Assembly: GCF_014137855.1 (NCBI RefSeq)
Contig: NZ_JACGWT010000001.1
Span: 806,001 to 870,000, forward strand
DNA: 64,000 nt
Direction: 5' to 3'
From: Microlunatus kandeliicorticis
GTDB taxonomy: Bacteria > Actinomycetota > Actinomycetes > Propionibacteriales > Propionibacteriaceae
Below, piece by piece: positions 49,257-60,153 of this stretch. Within the stretch, counting starts at the first letter, position 1, and every line of letters begins with the position of its first letter. The position numbers were made by a program, and so were the translations under genes. Below the pieces are notes generated by a model. It had not been told where the DNA came from. It saw only the letters and a list, made by a program, of their open reading frames with translations, and ran no database searches.

Positions 49257-50329
49257 TGGTCACGCCCGAGCGGACGGACGACCGGCACCGTGCGGCGAGG
49301 ATCGACGACGCGATCCTCCGGTTCCGCGAGCGACGCGCGCGGCGCCGCCGGGCGTCGCTGACCGTGCTCGGCTACACCGGGTACGGCTCGACCAGCTGGG
49401 TCCGGGTGCTCGCCCGCGTCCTGCTCACCCAGGAGCCCAGTGTGCTCGCCCAGAGCACCGCGGCCCGCCGGCTGCTGTCCGGGCCCGGGGTCCGCGGCTG
49501 GCGCAGCTTCACCAGCGTCCCGGTCGTGAACGCCGACGTCCGCATCGACGCCGAGGGCGAGGTCCACCACGTCCGCGCCGACCGCGGCGGCGTGGTCGAC
49601 GTCCGCATCCCGGTCTCGCTCAGCCCGGGCTGGCACACCCTGCGGCTCACCTCGGAGGACTCCGCCCCGGCCGAGGCCGACATCTTCGTGGTCGGTGACG
49701 ACGTCGAGTTCGGGGTGGTCTCCGACATCGACGACACGGTGATGGTCACCGCGCTGCCGCGCCCGCTCCTCGCCGCCTGGCACACCTTCGTGGTCAACGA
49801 GCACGCCCGGACCGCGACGCCGGGGATGGCCGTGCTCTACGAGTGGCTCTCCTCCGAGCACGCCGGCAGCCCGGTCATCTACCTGTCCACCGGGGCCTGG
49901 AACGTCGCCCCGACCCTGACCCGGTTCCTGTCCCGCAACCTCTATCCGGCCGGCCCGCTGCTGCTCACCGACTGGGGCCCGACCCGCGACCGCTGGTTCC
50001 GGTCCGGCACCGAGCACAAGCGCGGCAACCTGGCCCGGCTGGCCGAGGAGTTTCCGCGGATCAAGTGGCTGCTGATCGGCGACGACGGGCAGCACGACGA
50101 GGAGATCTACGGCGAGTTCCTGGCCCAGCACCCAGACCACGTGGCCGCGGTGGCCATCCGGCAGCTCAGCCCCGGCGAGGCGGTGCTGGCCGGTGGCCGC
50201 GGTCGGCACGTGCGGCCCGAGTACACCGACCGCTGGTTCTACGGTCCCGACGGCGCCGCGCTGGCCCCGGCCCTGGAGAAGCACGGCCTGCTCCCGCACC
50301 GGATGAACGAGGACCCCTTCCCCGGCTGA
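49256..50329 (+). CDS. App1-family (DUF2183) phosphatase-like protein
   Basis: A 357-residue cytoplasmic protein of the App1/DUF2183 family, related to yeast actin-patch phosphatidate phosphatase. The HAD-like catalytic motif DxDxT is visible as VVSDIDDTVMVTALPRP, followed by YLSTGAWNVAPTLTRFL and the late acidic motif WLLIGDDGQHDEEIYGEF. The N-terminal beta domain (SFTSVPVVNADVRIDAEGEV) is also family-typical. The GTG at 49256 fits a leaderless start. The lipid or other phosphate substrate in bacteria is not established. Confidence 0.88.
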   Translation: MVTPERTDDRHRAARIDDAILRFRERRARRRRASLTVLGYTGYGSTSWVRVLARVLLTQEPSVLAQSTAARRLLSGPGVRGWRSFTSVPVVNADVRIDAEGEVHHVRADRGGVVDVRIPVSLSPGWHTLRLTSEDSAPAEADIFVVGDDVEFGVVSDIDDTVMVTALPRPLLAAWHTFVVNEHARTATPGMAVLYEWLSSEHAGSPVIYLSTGAWNVAPTLTRFLSRNLYPAGPLLLTDWGPTRDRWFRSGTEHKRGNLARLAEEFPRIKWLLIGDDGQHDEEIYGEFLAQHPDHVAAVAIRQLSPGEAVLAGGRGRHVRPEYTDRWFYGPDGAALAPALEKHGLLPHRMNEDPFPG

Positions 50330-50345
50330 TCACGGGAGCAGCCGG
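50322..50345. terminator. Weak hairpin between App1 and coaA genes
   Basis: CCGGCTG (50322-50328) pairs with CAGCCGG (50339-50345) around a 10-base loop. It spans the App1 stop codon and lies before the coaA stop on the other strand; a modest candidate for both. Confidence 0.35.
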
Positions 50346-50350
50346 CGGCC

Positions 50351-51325
50351 TCAGAGCTTGCGGATCCGGATCCACTCCACCCGGTGGTCGGGGCCCTTGC
50401 GGAGCACCGCGGTGGCCCGGCCCCGGGTCGGCTTGATGTTCATGGCCAGGTTCGGCCCGTTGATCGAGTCCCAGATCTGCCGGGCCTGCGCCACCGCCTC
50501 GTCCTCGGTCAGCCCGGCGTAGCGGGTGAAGTAGCTGCGCGGGTCGCGGAACGCGGTGTCGCGCAGCGAGAGGAACCGCTGGATGTACCACTCGCGGATG
50601 GCGTTGTGGTGCGCGTCGACGTAGACCGAGAAGTCGAAGAAGTCGCTCAGCGCCAATCCGGTGGTGCCGTCCGGCCGGGTCCGGGCCGGCTGCAGGACGT
50701 TGAGGCCCTCGATGATCAGGATGTCGGGTGAGCGGACGGTCACCCGCTGGTCGGGGACGATGTCGTAGACCAGGTGGCTGTAGACCGGAGCGGTGACCTC
50801 CTCGCGGCCGGACTTCACGTCCATCACGAACCGCAGCAGCGCCCGCCGGTCGTAGGACTCCGGGAACCCCTTGCGGGCCATCAGCCCGCGGCGCTCCAGC
50901 TCGGCGTTGGGCAGCAGGAACCCGTCGGTGGTGACCAGCTCGACCCGCGGGTGCCCGGGCCAGTTGCGGAGCAGGGCGCGGAGCAGTCGGGCGGTGGTCG
51001 ACTTGCCGACCGCGACCGAGCCCGCCACCCCGATGACGAAGGGCGTCCGGCCGACGTTCAGCCGGAGGAACTCGTTGGTGGCCCGGTGCAGGTCACCGGT
51101 GTGCAGCACGTACTCGCTGAGCAGCCGGGTCAGCGGCAGGTAGACCTCGCGGACGTCGGTCAGGCTGGTCGGGTCGCGCAGACCCCGGAGCGACTCGAGG
51201 GTCTCGCCGTCCAGGGTCAGCGGCAGCGCGTGGGCGAGCGCGGCCCAGTCGGCCCGGCTCCGCTCGACGTAGGGGCCGGCGTCGGCGTGGCCGTGCCGGG
51301 ACGCGGCGGACGAGGCGGTCGACAC
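50351..51325 (-). CDS. coaA: Pantothenate kinase, type I
   Basis: A 324-residue type I PanK, which phosphorylates pantothenate in the first step of CoA synthesis. The P-loop [12 protein letters not shown] spans residues 99-110. Other family segments are [60 protein letters not shown] and [20 protein letters not shown]. The GTG at 51325 starts an Ala/Ser-rich N-terminus; GATAAT eight bases upstream may be the -10. It is a single gene. Confidence 0.96.
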   Translation of the reverse strand: MSTASSAASRHGHADAGPYVERSRADWAALAHALPLTLDGETLESLRGLRDPTSLTDVREVYLPLTRLLSEYVLHTGDLHRATNEFLRLNVGRTPFVIGVAGSVAVGKSTTARLLRALLRNWPGHPRVELVTTDGFLLPNAELERRGLMARKGFPESYDRRALLRFVMDVKSGREEVTAPVYSHLVYDIVPDQRVTVRSPDILIIEGLNVLQPARTRPDGTTGLALSDFFDFSVYVDAHHNAIREWYIQRFLSLRDTAFRDPRSYFTRYAGLTEDEAVAQARQIWDSINGPNLAMNIKPTRGRATAVLRKGPDHRVEWIRIRKL

Positions 51326-51426
51326 GAGCGCTGATTATCCCGTTCCGGAGACGCTGCGCCGGCAAGGGTCCGCGGACGCGGCGACCCGCCGCACGCGGGG
51401 TGCGGCGGGTCGCCGGCCGGCCCTGA

Positions 51427-51470
51427 TCAGGCGTCCGGGGTCAGGCGTCCGGGTCAGGCGTCCGGGGTCA
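51427..51470 (-). repeat. 13-14 bp tandem repeat across the fucosidase stop codon
   Basis: On the minus strand TGACCCCGGACGCC, or a copy one base shorter, occurs three times, and a fourth TGA follows. TGAs lie at 51470, 51456 (the true stop), 51443 and 51429, spaced 14, 13 and 14 bases. Confidence 0.8.
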
Positions 51471-52761
51471 GGAACAGCTCGACCACCGGCACCGCGACGT
51501 CGGGACGCCGCACCGGCAGCGTCAGGGTCAGCGTCCCGGCCGGCTGGCCGCCCATCCCGGTGTTGACGGCCTGGGTGTCCGGCGGGATCTCGGCGAAGTG
51601 GATCTCCGAGGCGTCGTGCAGCAGCTGCGCGTAGCGGACCTTGCCGGCCAGCCCGGGCAGGTGGCAGTGCTGCGGCGGCCAGCTGAACAGGTGCAGATAG
51701 AGCCGGTCGCCGCGCCGGGTGTACCGGCCGTCGACCGGGGCGGTGAAGCCGGACGGCCCGGCGCCGTAGATCGACCGGCCGTGCAGGTCCATCCACGCCC
51801 CGACCTCGCCGAGGATCCGTTGCGACTCGGCCTCGATGGTCCCGCGCCCGGTCGGGCCGACGTTGAGCAGCATGTTGCCGTTGTTGGCCACGCCGTCGAT
51901 CAGCATCTTGACGATGGTGTCGACCGACTTGAAGTCGTGGTTGTCCCGGTCGTAGCCCCAGCTGCCGTTCATCGTCTGGCAGGCTTCCCACGGCACCTCG
52001 ACGCCGTCGAGGGTCATCGGCCGGCTCGGCTGGTACTGCTCGGGGGTGACCAGGTCGCCGGGGATCCCCAGCCGGTCGTTGACGATGATCCCGGGCTGCA
52101 GCTCGCGGGTCAGCGCCATCAGCTCCTCGCCGCCCCAGTCCTCGTTGCCCTTGGCGTTCCACAGCCGCGGCGGGTTGCCCTCGTGGTGCGGGTCGCCCTT
52201 CCAGCTGAAGTCGTAGAACAGGTAGTCGACCCGGCCGTAGTTGGTCAGCAGCTCGCGGACCTGGCCGTGCAGGTACTCGCGGTACTTGGCGATGTCGCGG
52301 GTCTCGTTGGCCTCGAACCGGGTCGGGTCGTCGCGGCGGGGGTGGATGCCGTCGATCGGGTACTCGGGGTGGTGCCAGTCGAGCAGCGAGTGGTAGAAGC
52401 CGACCCGCAGGCCCTCGCCGCGGACAGCCTCGACGAACGGGGCGATCAGGTCCCGGCCGGCCGGGGTGTTGGTCGCCTTGTAGTCGGTGAGCTGGCTGTC
52501 CCACAGGCAGAAGCCCTCGTGGTGCTTGGTGGTGATCACCACGTACTTCATCCCGGCCCGCTTGGCGAGCTTCGCCCAGGCGACCGGGTCGTAGAGGTCG
52601 GGGTCGAAGAACTCGGTGTAGCGCTCGTAGTCGGACAGCTCGCGCTGCTCGCGGGTCATCACCCACTCGTGCCGGGCGGGGAGCGCGTAGAGCCCCCAGT
52701 GGATGAACATGCCGAACCGGTCGTGGCTGAACCAGTCCGGGACGGTCGGACGTGCGGGCAT
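51454..52761 (-). CDS. GH29 alpha-L-fucosidase
   Basis: A 435-residue glycoside hydrolase family 29 protein that would release alpha-linked L-fucose. The N-terminal HDRFGMFIHWGLYALPARHE, YVVITTKHHEGFCLWDS and the nucleophile region VDYLFYDFSWKG (D184 by family alignment) are diagnostic. A C-terminal beta-sandwich follows (RRGDRLYLHLFSWPPQH). There is no signal peptide, so it probably acts in the cytoplasm on imported fuco-oligosaccharides. GAGGAGAGC precedes the ATG. A 17-bp palindrome lies upstream in its promoter region. It converges on nothing; coaA is downstream on the same strand. Confidence 0.92.
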   Translation of the reverse strand: MPARPTVPDWFSHDRFGMFIHWGLYALPARHEWVMTREQRELSDYERYTEFFDPDLYDPVAWAKLAKRAGMKYVVITTKHHEGFCLWDSQLTDYKATNTPAGRDLIAPFVEAVRGEGLRVGFYHSLLDWHHPEYPIDGIHPRRDDPTRFEANETRDIAKYREYLHGQVRELLTNYGRVDYLFYDFSWKGDPHHEGNPPRLWNAKGNEDWGGEELMALTRELQPGIIVNDRLGIPGDLVTPEQYQPSRPMTLDGVEVPWEACQTMNGSWGYDRDNHDFKSVDTIVKMLIDGVANNGNMLLNVGPTGRGTIEAESQRILGEVGAWMDLHGRSIYGAGPSGFTAPVDGRYTRRGDRLYLHLFSWPPQHCHLPGLAGKVRYAQLLHDASEIHFAEIPPDTQAVNTGMGGQPAGTLTLTLPVRRPDVAVPVVELFLTPDA

Positions 52762-52826
52762 CGGTGCTCTCCTCGTCGACGGCGCGATGCGCGGGCCGGC
52801 TGATCGCTTGGGCGGTCAGGGTCCGC

Positions 52827-52843
52827 GATAGGTCAGACCTATC
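52827..52843. promoter_or_regulatory. 17-bp palindromic operator upstream of the fucosidase gene
   Basis: GATAGGTCAGACCTATC is a perfect 8+1+8 inverted repeat, 66 bases before the fucosidase start. The GGTCnGACC core is like sites of FadR-type GntR regulators. No such regulator gene is in the window. Confidence 0.75.
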
Positions 52844-52957
52844 ATGGCGATCCACCGCGACCGACGCCACCAAGGGGTCGAAACGCGGCCAGAAGTCCGA
52901 TGAGTAAGGGTTTCCGGGGAAGCGCCAGGAATGCCTCAGGGTGCGCGCCTCGCAGCC

Positions 52958-52963
52958 TAGACT
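52958..52963 (+). promoter_or_regulatory. -10 element of leaderless glmS promoter
   Basis: TAGACT, seven bases before the ATG at 52971, with no ribosome-binding site between. I see no glmS ribozyme-like element in the short gap, as expected outside Firmicutes. Confidence 0.6.
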
Positions 52964-52970
52964 CAGCGCC

Positions 52971-54833
<1,863 letters not shown>

Positions 54834-54885
54834 CCGTCCCGGGCACTGCGCCCGTCGGAGGGCGGCGCTCGGCGATGATCGTCCG

Positions 54886-55236
54886 GTGATCATCGGGGTC
54901 GGGATCGACGTCTGCGACGTCGAGCGGTTCGCGCGCTCGCTCGAGCGGCGGCCGGGCCTGCGGACCCGGTTGTTCACCGAGCACGAGCGCGAGCGGCCGG
55001 TGGCCAGCCTGGCGGCGCGGTTCGCGGCCAAGGAGGCGCTGGCCAAGGCGCTCGGTGCGCCGGCCGGGATGAGCTGGCACGACGCCGAGGTGCGGACCGA
55101 CGCGGACGGGCGGCCGTCGTTCGCGATCACCGGGACGGTGGCGGCGCGCGCCGACGAGCTCGGGGTCGGCAGCATCCACGTGTCGCTGTCCCACGACGCG
55201 GGGATCGCGTCGGCCGTGGTGGTATGTGAGGCATGA
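54886..55236 (+). CDS. acpS: Holo-[acyl-carrier-protein] synthase
   Basis: A 116-residue AcpS that transfers 4'-phosphopantetheine from CoA to acyl carrier proteins. The metal ligands are the Asp of [14 protein letters not shown] and the Glu of [14 protein letters not shown]; the closing [16 protein letters not shown] is typical. The GTG at 54886 is six bases after GATGAT, a possible -10. Its TGA overlaps the ATG of nnr, so the two are coupled. Confidence 0.95.
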   Translation: MIIGVGIDVCDVERFARSLERRPGLRTRLFTEHERERPVASLAARFAAKEALAKALGAPAGMSWHDAEVRTDADGRPSFAITGTVAARADELGVGSIHVSLSHDAGIASAVVVCEA

Positions 55237-56657
55237 AGCTGGCCTACCGGGTCGACCAGGTGCGGGCGATGGAGGAGGCGGCGCTGGCCGCCGACCCGGT
55301 CCCCGAGCTGATGCAGTCGGCCGCCGCCGCGCTGGCCGCCGCGGTCAGTGACCTGCTCCGGCGTCGTCGCGGCTCGGTCTACGGCGCCCGGGTGCTGATC
55401 ATGGTCGGCCGCGGCAACAACGGCGGCGACGCCCTGTACGCCGGCGCCCGGCTGGCCGACCGCGGCGCGGCGGTGACCGCGCTGGCCCTGCTGGGCGAGC
55501 CGCACCCGGCCGGTCTGGCTGCGCTGCTCGCCGCCGGCGGCCGGCTGGTCGACGCCGCACCCGAGGAACTGGCCGCGCTCGACGTCGCCCTCGACGGGGT
55601 GCTCGGCATCGGCGGCCGGCCGGGGCTGCCGGACGACGTCGCCCAGCTCGCCGCCGCGCTCGACGGCGCCGGCGTCCCGCTGGTCGCCGTCGACCTGCCC
55701 TCCGGCGTGGACGCCGACACCGGCGCGGTGCCCGCGAGCGCGGTCCGCGCCGACCTGACGGTCACCTTCGGCGTGGCCAAGGCCTGCCAGGTGATCGAGC
55801 CGGCCCGCAGCCGCTGCGGGGAGCTCCGGGTGGTCGACCTCGGCTTCGACCCCGCCCTGGCCACGGACGCCCTGCGGTGCCTGGAGCCGTCCGACCTCGC
55901 CACCGGCTGGCCGTTCCCGGGCCGGTCGAGCGACAAGTACGCCCGCGGCGTGGTGGGGATCGACACCGGCTCGCCCGACTACCCCGGGGCGGCGCTGCTC
56001 GGCACCTACGGCGCGGTGCACGCGGGCGCCGGGATGGTCCGCTTCCTCGGACCCGACGAGGCCGGGGACCGGCTGTTGTCGCTGCTGCCCAACGTGGTCC
56101 GCGCCGACGGGCGGGTCCAGGCCCGGCTGGTCGGGTCGGGCTGGGGCGACCGTCCCGACGGCGCCGAGGTGCTGGCCCGGGTCGCCGACGAAGGGCTGCC
56201 CGCGGTGGTCGACGCCGACGGGCTGCGGTTCCTGCCCGAGCGCTGTCCGTCGCACTGGTTGCTCACCCCGCACGCCGGCGAGCTGGCCCGGCTGCTCGAC
56301 CGCCCGCGCGCCGAGGTCGAGGCCGACCCGCTGGCCGCCGCGCACGAGGGCGCCGACCGCACCGGCGCCACCGTCCTGCTCAAGGGCGCCACCCAGGTGG
56401 TGGTCGAACCGGGCAACGCCTCGGCGACGATCGCGGTGCCGGGCCCGGCCTGGACCGCGCAGGCCGGCTCGGGCGACGTGCTCGCCGGGGTCTGCGCGGC
56501 GCTGCTCGCGGCCGGGCTGAGCACCTCCGACGCCGGGGCCTACGGCGCCTCGCTGCAGGCCCTGGCGGCGGCCGAGTTCCCCGGACCGGTGCCGCCGCAG
56601 CAGCTGGCCACCCGGTTCCCGACCGTGCTGGGCCGGCTCGAGGCCGCCCGCCGGTGA
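55233..56657 (+). CDS. nnr: Bifunctional NAD(P)H-hydrate epimerase / ADP-dependent dehydratase
   Basis: A 474-residue two-domain repair enzyme for damaged NAD(P)H hydrates. The N-terminal YjeF/epimerase domain has [20 protein letters not shown] and [15 protein letters not shown]. The C-terminal dehydratase (ribokinase-like) domain starts near residue 235 and has [26 protein letters not shown] and the [18 protein letters not shown] anion-hole motif. It overlaps acpS upstream (ATGA) and alr downstream (GTGA). Confidence 0.96.
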   Translation: MKLAYRVDQVRAMEEAALAADPVPELMQSAAAALAAAVSDLLRRRRGSVYGARVLIMVGRGNNGGDALYAGARLADRGAAVTALALLGEPHPAGLAALLAAGGRLVDAAPEELAALDVALDGVLGIGGRPGLPDDVAQLAAALDGAGVPLVAVDLPSGVDADTGAVPASAVRADLTVTFGVAKACQVIEPARSRCGELRVVDLGFDPALATDALRCLEPSDLATGWPFPGRSSDKYARGVVGIDTGSPDYPGAALLGTYGAVHAGAGMVRFLGPDEAGDRLLSLLPNVVRADGRVQARLVGSGWGDRPDGAEVLARVADEGLPAVVDADGLRFLPERCPSHWLLTPHAGELARLLDRPRAEVEADPLAAAHEGADRTGATVLLKGATQVVVEPGNASATIAVPGPAWTAQAGSGDVLAGVCAALLAAGLSTSDAGAYGASLQALAAAEFPGPVPPQQLATRFPTVLGRLEAARR

Positions 56658-57871
56658 CCGCGCCCGACCCCGGCGGTGGGCTGATCGACCCGGGCACCGG
56701 CTGGGCCGAGATCGACCTGGACGCCTTCGCCGCCAACCTCGACGCGCTGCGCGCCCACCTGCGTCGCAGCCGACCGGACGACCCCGCCGACCTGATGGTG
56801 GTGGTCAAGGCCGACGGCTACGGCCACGGGATGGTCCCGATGGCCCGCGCTGCCCGCGACCACGGGGTCGGCTGGCTCGGCGTCGCCACCCCGGGCGAGG
56901 CGCTGGCGCTCCGCGCCGCCGGCGACACCGGCCGTGTACTGGCCTGGCTGTACGGCCCCGCCGACGACCTGACCCCGGCGGTCGGCGCGCGGGTCGACCT
57001 GGCCGCGCACAGCCCCGACCACCTCGACCGGCTGGCCGCGGCGGCGCGCGCCACCGGCGTCCGCGCCCGCGTCCACCTCAAGATCGACACCGGGCTGTCG
57101 CGCAACGGCTGCCGGCCCGAGGACTGGCCCGGGCTCTGTCGGCGTGCCGAGGCGCTCGAGCAGACCGGCGCCCTCGAGGTCGAGGCGGTCTGGTCGCACC
57201 TCGCCTGTGCCGACGAGCCCGGCCACCCGTCGGTGGCCGCTCAGCTCGACCGGTTCGCCGAGGCCGTCGGGGTGGCCACCGCGGCCGGTCTGTCGCCGCG
57301 GCTGCGGCACCTGGCGAACTCCCCGGCCACGCTGATCGTGCCGGAGGCCCACCACGACCTCGTCCGGGTCGGGATCGCGGCCTACGGCGTCGACCCGGCG
57401 CCCGGTCTGGCCGCCCGGGCGGGGGTCACCCTCACCCCGGTGATGACGTTGCGGGCCCGGCTGGCCGCGGTGAAGCGGCTGCAACCCGGCGACGGCGTGT
57501 CCTACGGTCACCGCTGGGTCGCGGACCGGCCGACCACCGTCGGGCTGGTCCCGCTCGGCTACGCCGACGGCGTCCCGCGGACCGCCGGGCTGACCGGGAT
57601 CGCGGTCCGGGTCGACGGCAACCCGGCGCCGATCCGGGGCGTGGTCTGCATGGACCAGTTCGTCGTCGAGGTCGGTCCCGACGCCGCCGTCGGCGACCCG
57701 GTCGTGCTGTTCGGCCGGGCGGCCCGCGACGAGCCGACCGCCGAGACCTGGGCCGAAGCCCTGGCGACGATCGGCTACGAGCTGGTGACCAGGGTGGGAC
57801 CGCGGGTGCCGCGGGTCCCGGTGGGCCGGGACTCCGCCGACGAGGTGGCGGTGCGGGAGAGGACGGACTGA
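56654..57871 (+). CDS. alr: Alanine racemase
   Basis: A 405-residue PLP enzyme giving D-alanine for peptidoglycan. The PLP lysine is K52 (LMVVVKADGYGHGMVPMA), and the opposite catalytic tyrosine is in GDGVSYGHRWVADRP. IDTGLSRNGCRPED and VCMDQFVVEVGPDA are family segments. The GTG at 56654 overlaps the nnr stop; about 15 Pro/Gly-rich residues precede the usual AEIDLDAFAANLDAL start. It is followed directly by an alpha/beta hydrolase. Confidence 0.96.
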   Translation: MTAPDPGGGLIDPGTGWAEIDLDAFAANLDALRAHLRRSRPDDPADLMVVVKADGYGHGMVPMARAARDHGVGWLGVATPGEALALRAAGDTGRVLAWLYGPADDLTPAVGARVDLAAHSPDHLDRLAAAARATGVRARVHLKIDTGLSRNGCRPEDWPGLCRRAEALEQTGALEVEAVWSHLACADEPGHPSVAAQLDRFAEAVGVATAAGLSPRLRHLANSPATLIVPEAHHDLVRVGIAAYGVDPAPGLAARAGVTLTPVMTLRARLAAVKRLQPGDGVSYGHRWVADRPTTVGLVPLGYADGVPRTAGLTGIAVRVDGNPAPIRGVVCMDQFVVEVGPDAAVGDPVVLFGRAARDEPTAETWAEALATIGYELVTRVGPRVPRVPVGRDSADEVAVRERTD

Positions 57872-58965
57872 TGGCGCGGCTGGGCGGGGCGCTCGGGCTG
57901 ATCGCGGGCATCGCCGCTCTCGGCGCCGGCGGGGTGGCGGCCGGGTTCGAGCTCGAGCGGCGGGTGGTCTCGAAGCGGATCCGGCAGGACGACGGGGACA
58001 CCGAGGAGGACTTCTTCGGCCTGCGGTCCTCCGGCCCGGACCTGGTGACCCCCGACGGAGTGGTGCTGCACACCGAGATCGACCCGGCCGACGACGAGGC
58101 CGACGCCGACCCGGACGCCCCCTCACCGACGATCGTCTTCGTCCACGGCTACGCCCTCGACCTCGACTGCTGGCACTTCCAGCGCAAACACTTCCGCGGC
58201 CGGTACCGGCTGGTGCTCTACGACCAGCGCTCGCACGGCCGGTCCACCCGCTCCGACCCCGAGCTCTGCCGGATCGGTCAGCTCGCCGCCGACCTCGACC
58301 AGGTGCTGCACGAGGTGGTCCCGCCCGGACCGGTGGTGCTCGTCGGCCACTCGATGGGCGGCATGACCATCCTGCGGCTCGCCCACACCCGTCCCGAGCT
58401 GTTCGGTCCGGACGCCCCGGGCGGCCGCCCGGTGGTCGGCGTCGGTCTGACCTTCACCTCGAGCGGCGAGATGACCGACTACTCGCCGATCCGCGGGCTG
58501 CCCGGACGCACGTTCAACCGGATCGCCCCGCCGCTGATGGCCGGTCTCAACCGGATCCCCGAGCTGGTGGAGAGGAGCCGCAAGGCCGGCACCGACCTCG
58601 GTTACGTGGTCACCAAGCGGATGGCCTTCGGTCCCGACCCGCAGGGCCGGATCCCGGTCTCCTTCGTCGAGTTCGTCTCCGAGATGCTCGGCGGCACGTC
58701 GCTCGAGGTGGTCGCCGACTTCTATCCCGCCTTCGCCGAGCTCGACGAGACCGACGGGCTGGCCACCCTGCGCCGGCTGCCGACCGCGGTCGTCGGCGGC
58801 GTCGACGACCGGATCCTGCCGATCACCCACACCGACCGGATCATCGAGTCGTTGCCCGGGGCCGACGTGCTGCGGCTCGAGGACTGCGGCCACCTGGGGA
58901 TGATCGAGCACGGGCCGGAGGTCAACGCCGTGCTCGACCGGCTGGTGGACCGCGCGCTCGGCTGA
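57871..58965 (+). CDS. Alpha/beta hydrolase with N-terminal membrane anchor
   Basis: A 364-residue alpha/beta-fold hydrolase. Residues 4-26 form a hydrophobic helix (LGGALGLIAGIAALGAGGVA). The fold shows TIVFVHGYALDLDCWHFQRK, the nucleophile elbow GHSMGGMTIL, GGVDDRILP around the acid, and DCGHLGM with the catalytic His. Its ATG overlaps the alr stop by one base (TGATG). Hydrolases in this place between alr and tsaE are common in actinobacteria; the substrate is unknown. Confidence 0.88.
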   Translation: MARLGGALGLIAGIAALGAGGVAAGFELERRVVSKRIRQDDGDTEEDFFGLRSSGPDLVTPDGVVLHTEIDPADDEADADPDAPSPTIVFVHGYALDLDCWHFQRKHFRGRYRLVLYDQRSHGRSTRSDPELCRIGQLAADLDQVLHEVVPPGPVVLVGHSMGGMTILRLAHTRPELFGPDAPGGRPVVGVGLTFTSSGEMTDYSPIRGLPGRTFNRIAPPLMAGLNRIPELVERSRKAGTDLGYVVTKRMAFGPDPQGRIPVSFVEFVSEMLGGTSLEVVADFYPAFAELDETDGLATLRRLPTAVVGGVDDRILPITHTDRIIESLPGADVLRLEDCGHLGMIEHGPEVNAVLDRLVDRALG

Positions 58966-59046
58966 CCGCGGGAGGCCGGTTCCCCGGACCTCGGACGGAC
59001 CCGGGACGGGTCGCGGACGGCCGGGAACGGGCGCCGGACGGGCCAC

Positions 59047-59052
59047 TACAGT
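59047..59052 (+). promoter_or_regulatory. -10 element of leaderless promoter for the t6A operon
   Basis: TACAGT lies seven bases before the GTG at 59059 with no ribosome-binding site, so the tsaE-tsaB-rimI-tsaD transcript probably begins at this codon. Confidence 0.6.
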
Positions 59053-59058
59053 GTCCGG

Positions 59059-60153
59059 GTGCAGCCCACGGTCGAGACGGAGCTGAGGCCCCGCTTCCAC
59101 CCCGCGGCCGCCGAGCACGCGGCCGGGATGGTCGAGGTCATCCACGCCGCGTTCGGGGCCCGACCGCCGCTCGACCCGCCGTCCACCGCGATCGAGGAGA
59201 CCCCCGACACCGTCGGCCGGGCCGTCGCCTCGCACGGCGGGGTCTACGTCACCGTCGCCGGGCGTCCCGCCGGGTCCTTGATCATCGGCCGTGGTCCGGA
59301 GCCGGGCACCGCGGTCTTCCAGCGGGTCTCGGTGCACCCGGACTTCCAGCAGCACGGCATCGCCTCGGCGATGGTCGCCGCGGCCGAGCTCGACGCGGCC
59401 GAACAGGGCTTCACCCGGGTCGAGATCTACGCCCGCCGCGAGCTGCCCGAGCTGATCACCTACTGGCGGAACCGCGGCTTCGCCGACGTCCGCCCCGACC
59501 CCCACGGGCTGTGGATGGGGCGCGACCTTCCGCTCCGGGCGGTCGTGCCCGACGCGGACGCGATGCACACCCTCGGCCGCCGGCTGGCCGGCGTGCTGAC
59601 CGCGGGCGACCTGGTGATCATGTCCGGACCGCTGGGGGCGGGGAAGACCACGCTCACCCAGGGCATCGGCGACGGGCTGGACAGCGACGGAGCGATCATC
59701 TCGCCGACCTTCGTGCTGTCCCGGATCCACGCGTCCCGCACCGGACGGCCGACCCTGGTCCACGTCGACGCCTATCGGCTCGGCTCGGCGGCCGAGGTCG
59801 ACGACCTCGGGCTCGACGCCGACCTCGACACCGCGGTGACGGTGATCGAGTGGGGCGAGGACCTGGCCGAGGGGCTGGCGGACAGCCGGCTCGACGTGCT
59901 GATCGAGCGGAGCAGCAGCGTCGGCGAGGGCGCTCATGATCACGACCATGATCACGACGACGCCCGTGATCACGACGACGGGCATGATCACGAGGGAGGC
60001 CGGGACGATCAGGACGCCGAGGTGCCGGTCGAGCCGCGGGTGGTCTGGCTGGACCCCGTCGGTCCGCGCTGGACGGCCGCGGCACGCGAGCAGCTGATCT
60101 CCGTCGTCCGGGCGACCGGCGACCCGCAGCCGGCAGGAGGAGCCGATGAGTGA
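59059..60153 (+). CDS. tsaE: GNAT domain fused to TsaE, with His/Asp-rich insert
   Basis: A 364-residue fusion. Residues 10-155 are a GNAT domain (HAAGMVEVIHAAFGARPPLD, RVSVHPDFQQHGIASAMVAA). Residues 160-290 are TsaE, the ATPase of the t6A37 tRNA-modification complex, with Walker A SGPLGAGKTTLTQGIGDGL (189-207), ISPTFVLSRIH and HVDAYRL, WGEDLAEGL. Residues 293-318 are a His/Asp-rich run (HDHDHDHDD, then HDDGHDHEGG) before the last TsaE strand. Its DNA has four TGATCA sites at 12- and 18-base spacing, so the run arose by repeat growth. The next gene overlaps by eight bases. Confidence 0.9.
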   Translation: MQPTVETELRPRFHPAAAEHAAGMVEVIHAAFGARPPLDPPSTAIEETPDTVGRAVASHGGVYVTVAGRPAGSLIIGRGPEPGTAVFQRVSVHPDFQQHGIASAMVAAAELDAAEQGFTRVEIYARRELPELITYWRNRGFADVRPDPHGLWMGRDLPLRAVVPDADAMHTLGRRLAGVLTAGDLVIMSGPLGAGKTTLTQGIGDGLDSDGAIISPTFVLSRIHASRTGRPTLVHVDAYRLGSAAEVDDLGLDADLDTAVTVIEWGEDLAEGLADSRLDVLIERSSSVGEGAHDHDHDHDDARDHDDGHDHEGGRDDQDAEVPVEPRVVWLDPVGPRWTAAAREQLISVVRATGDPQPAGGADE

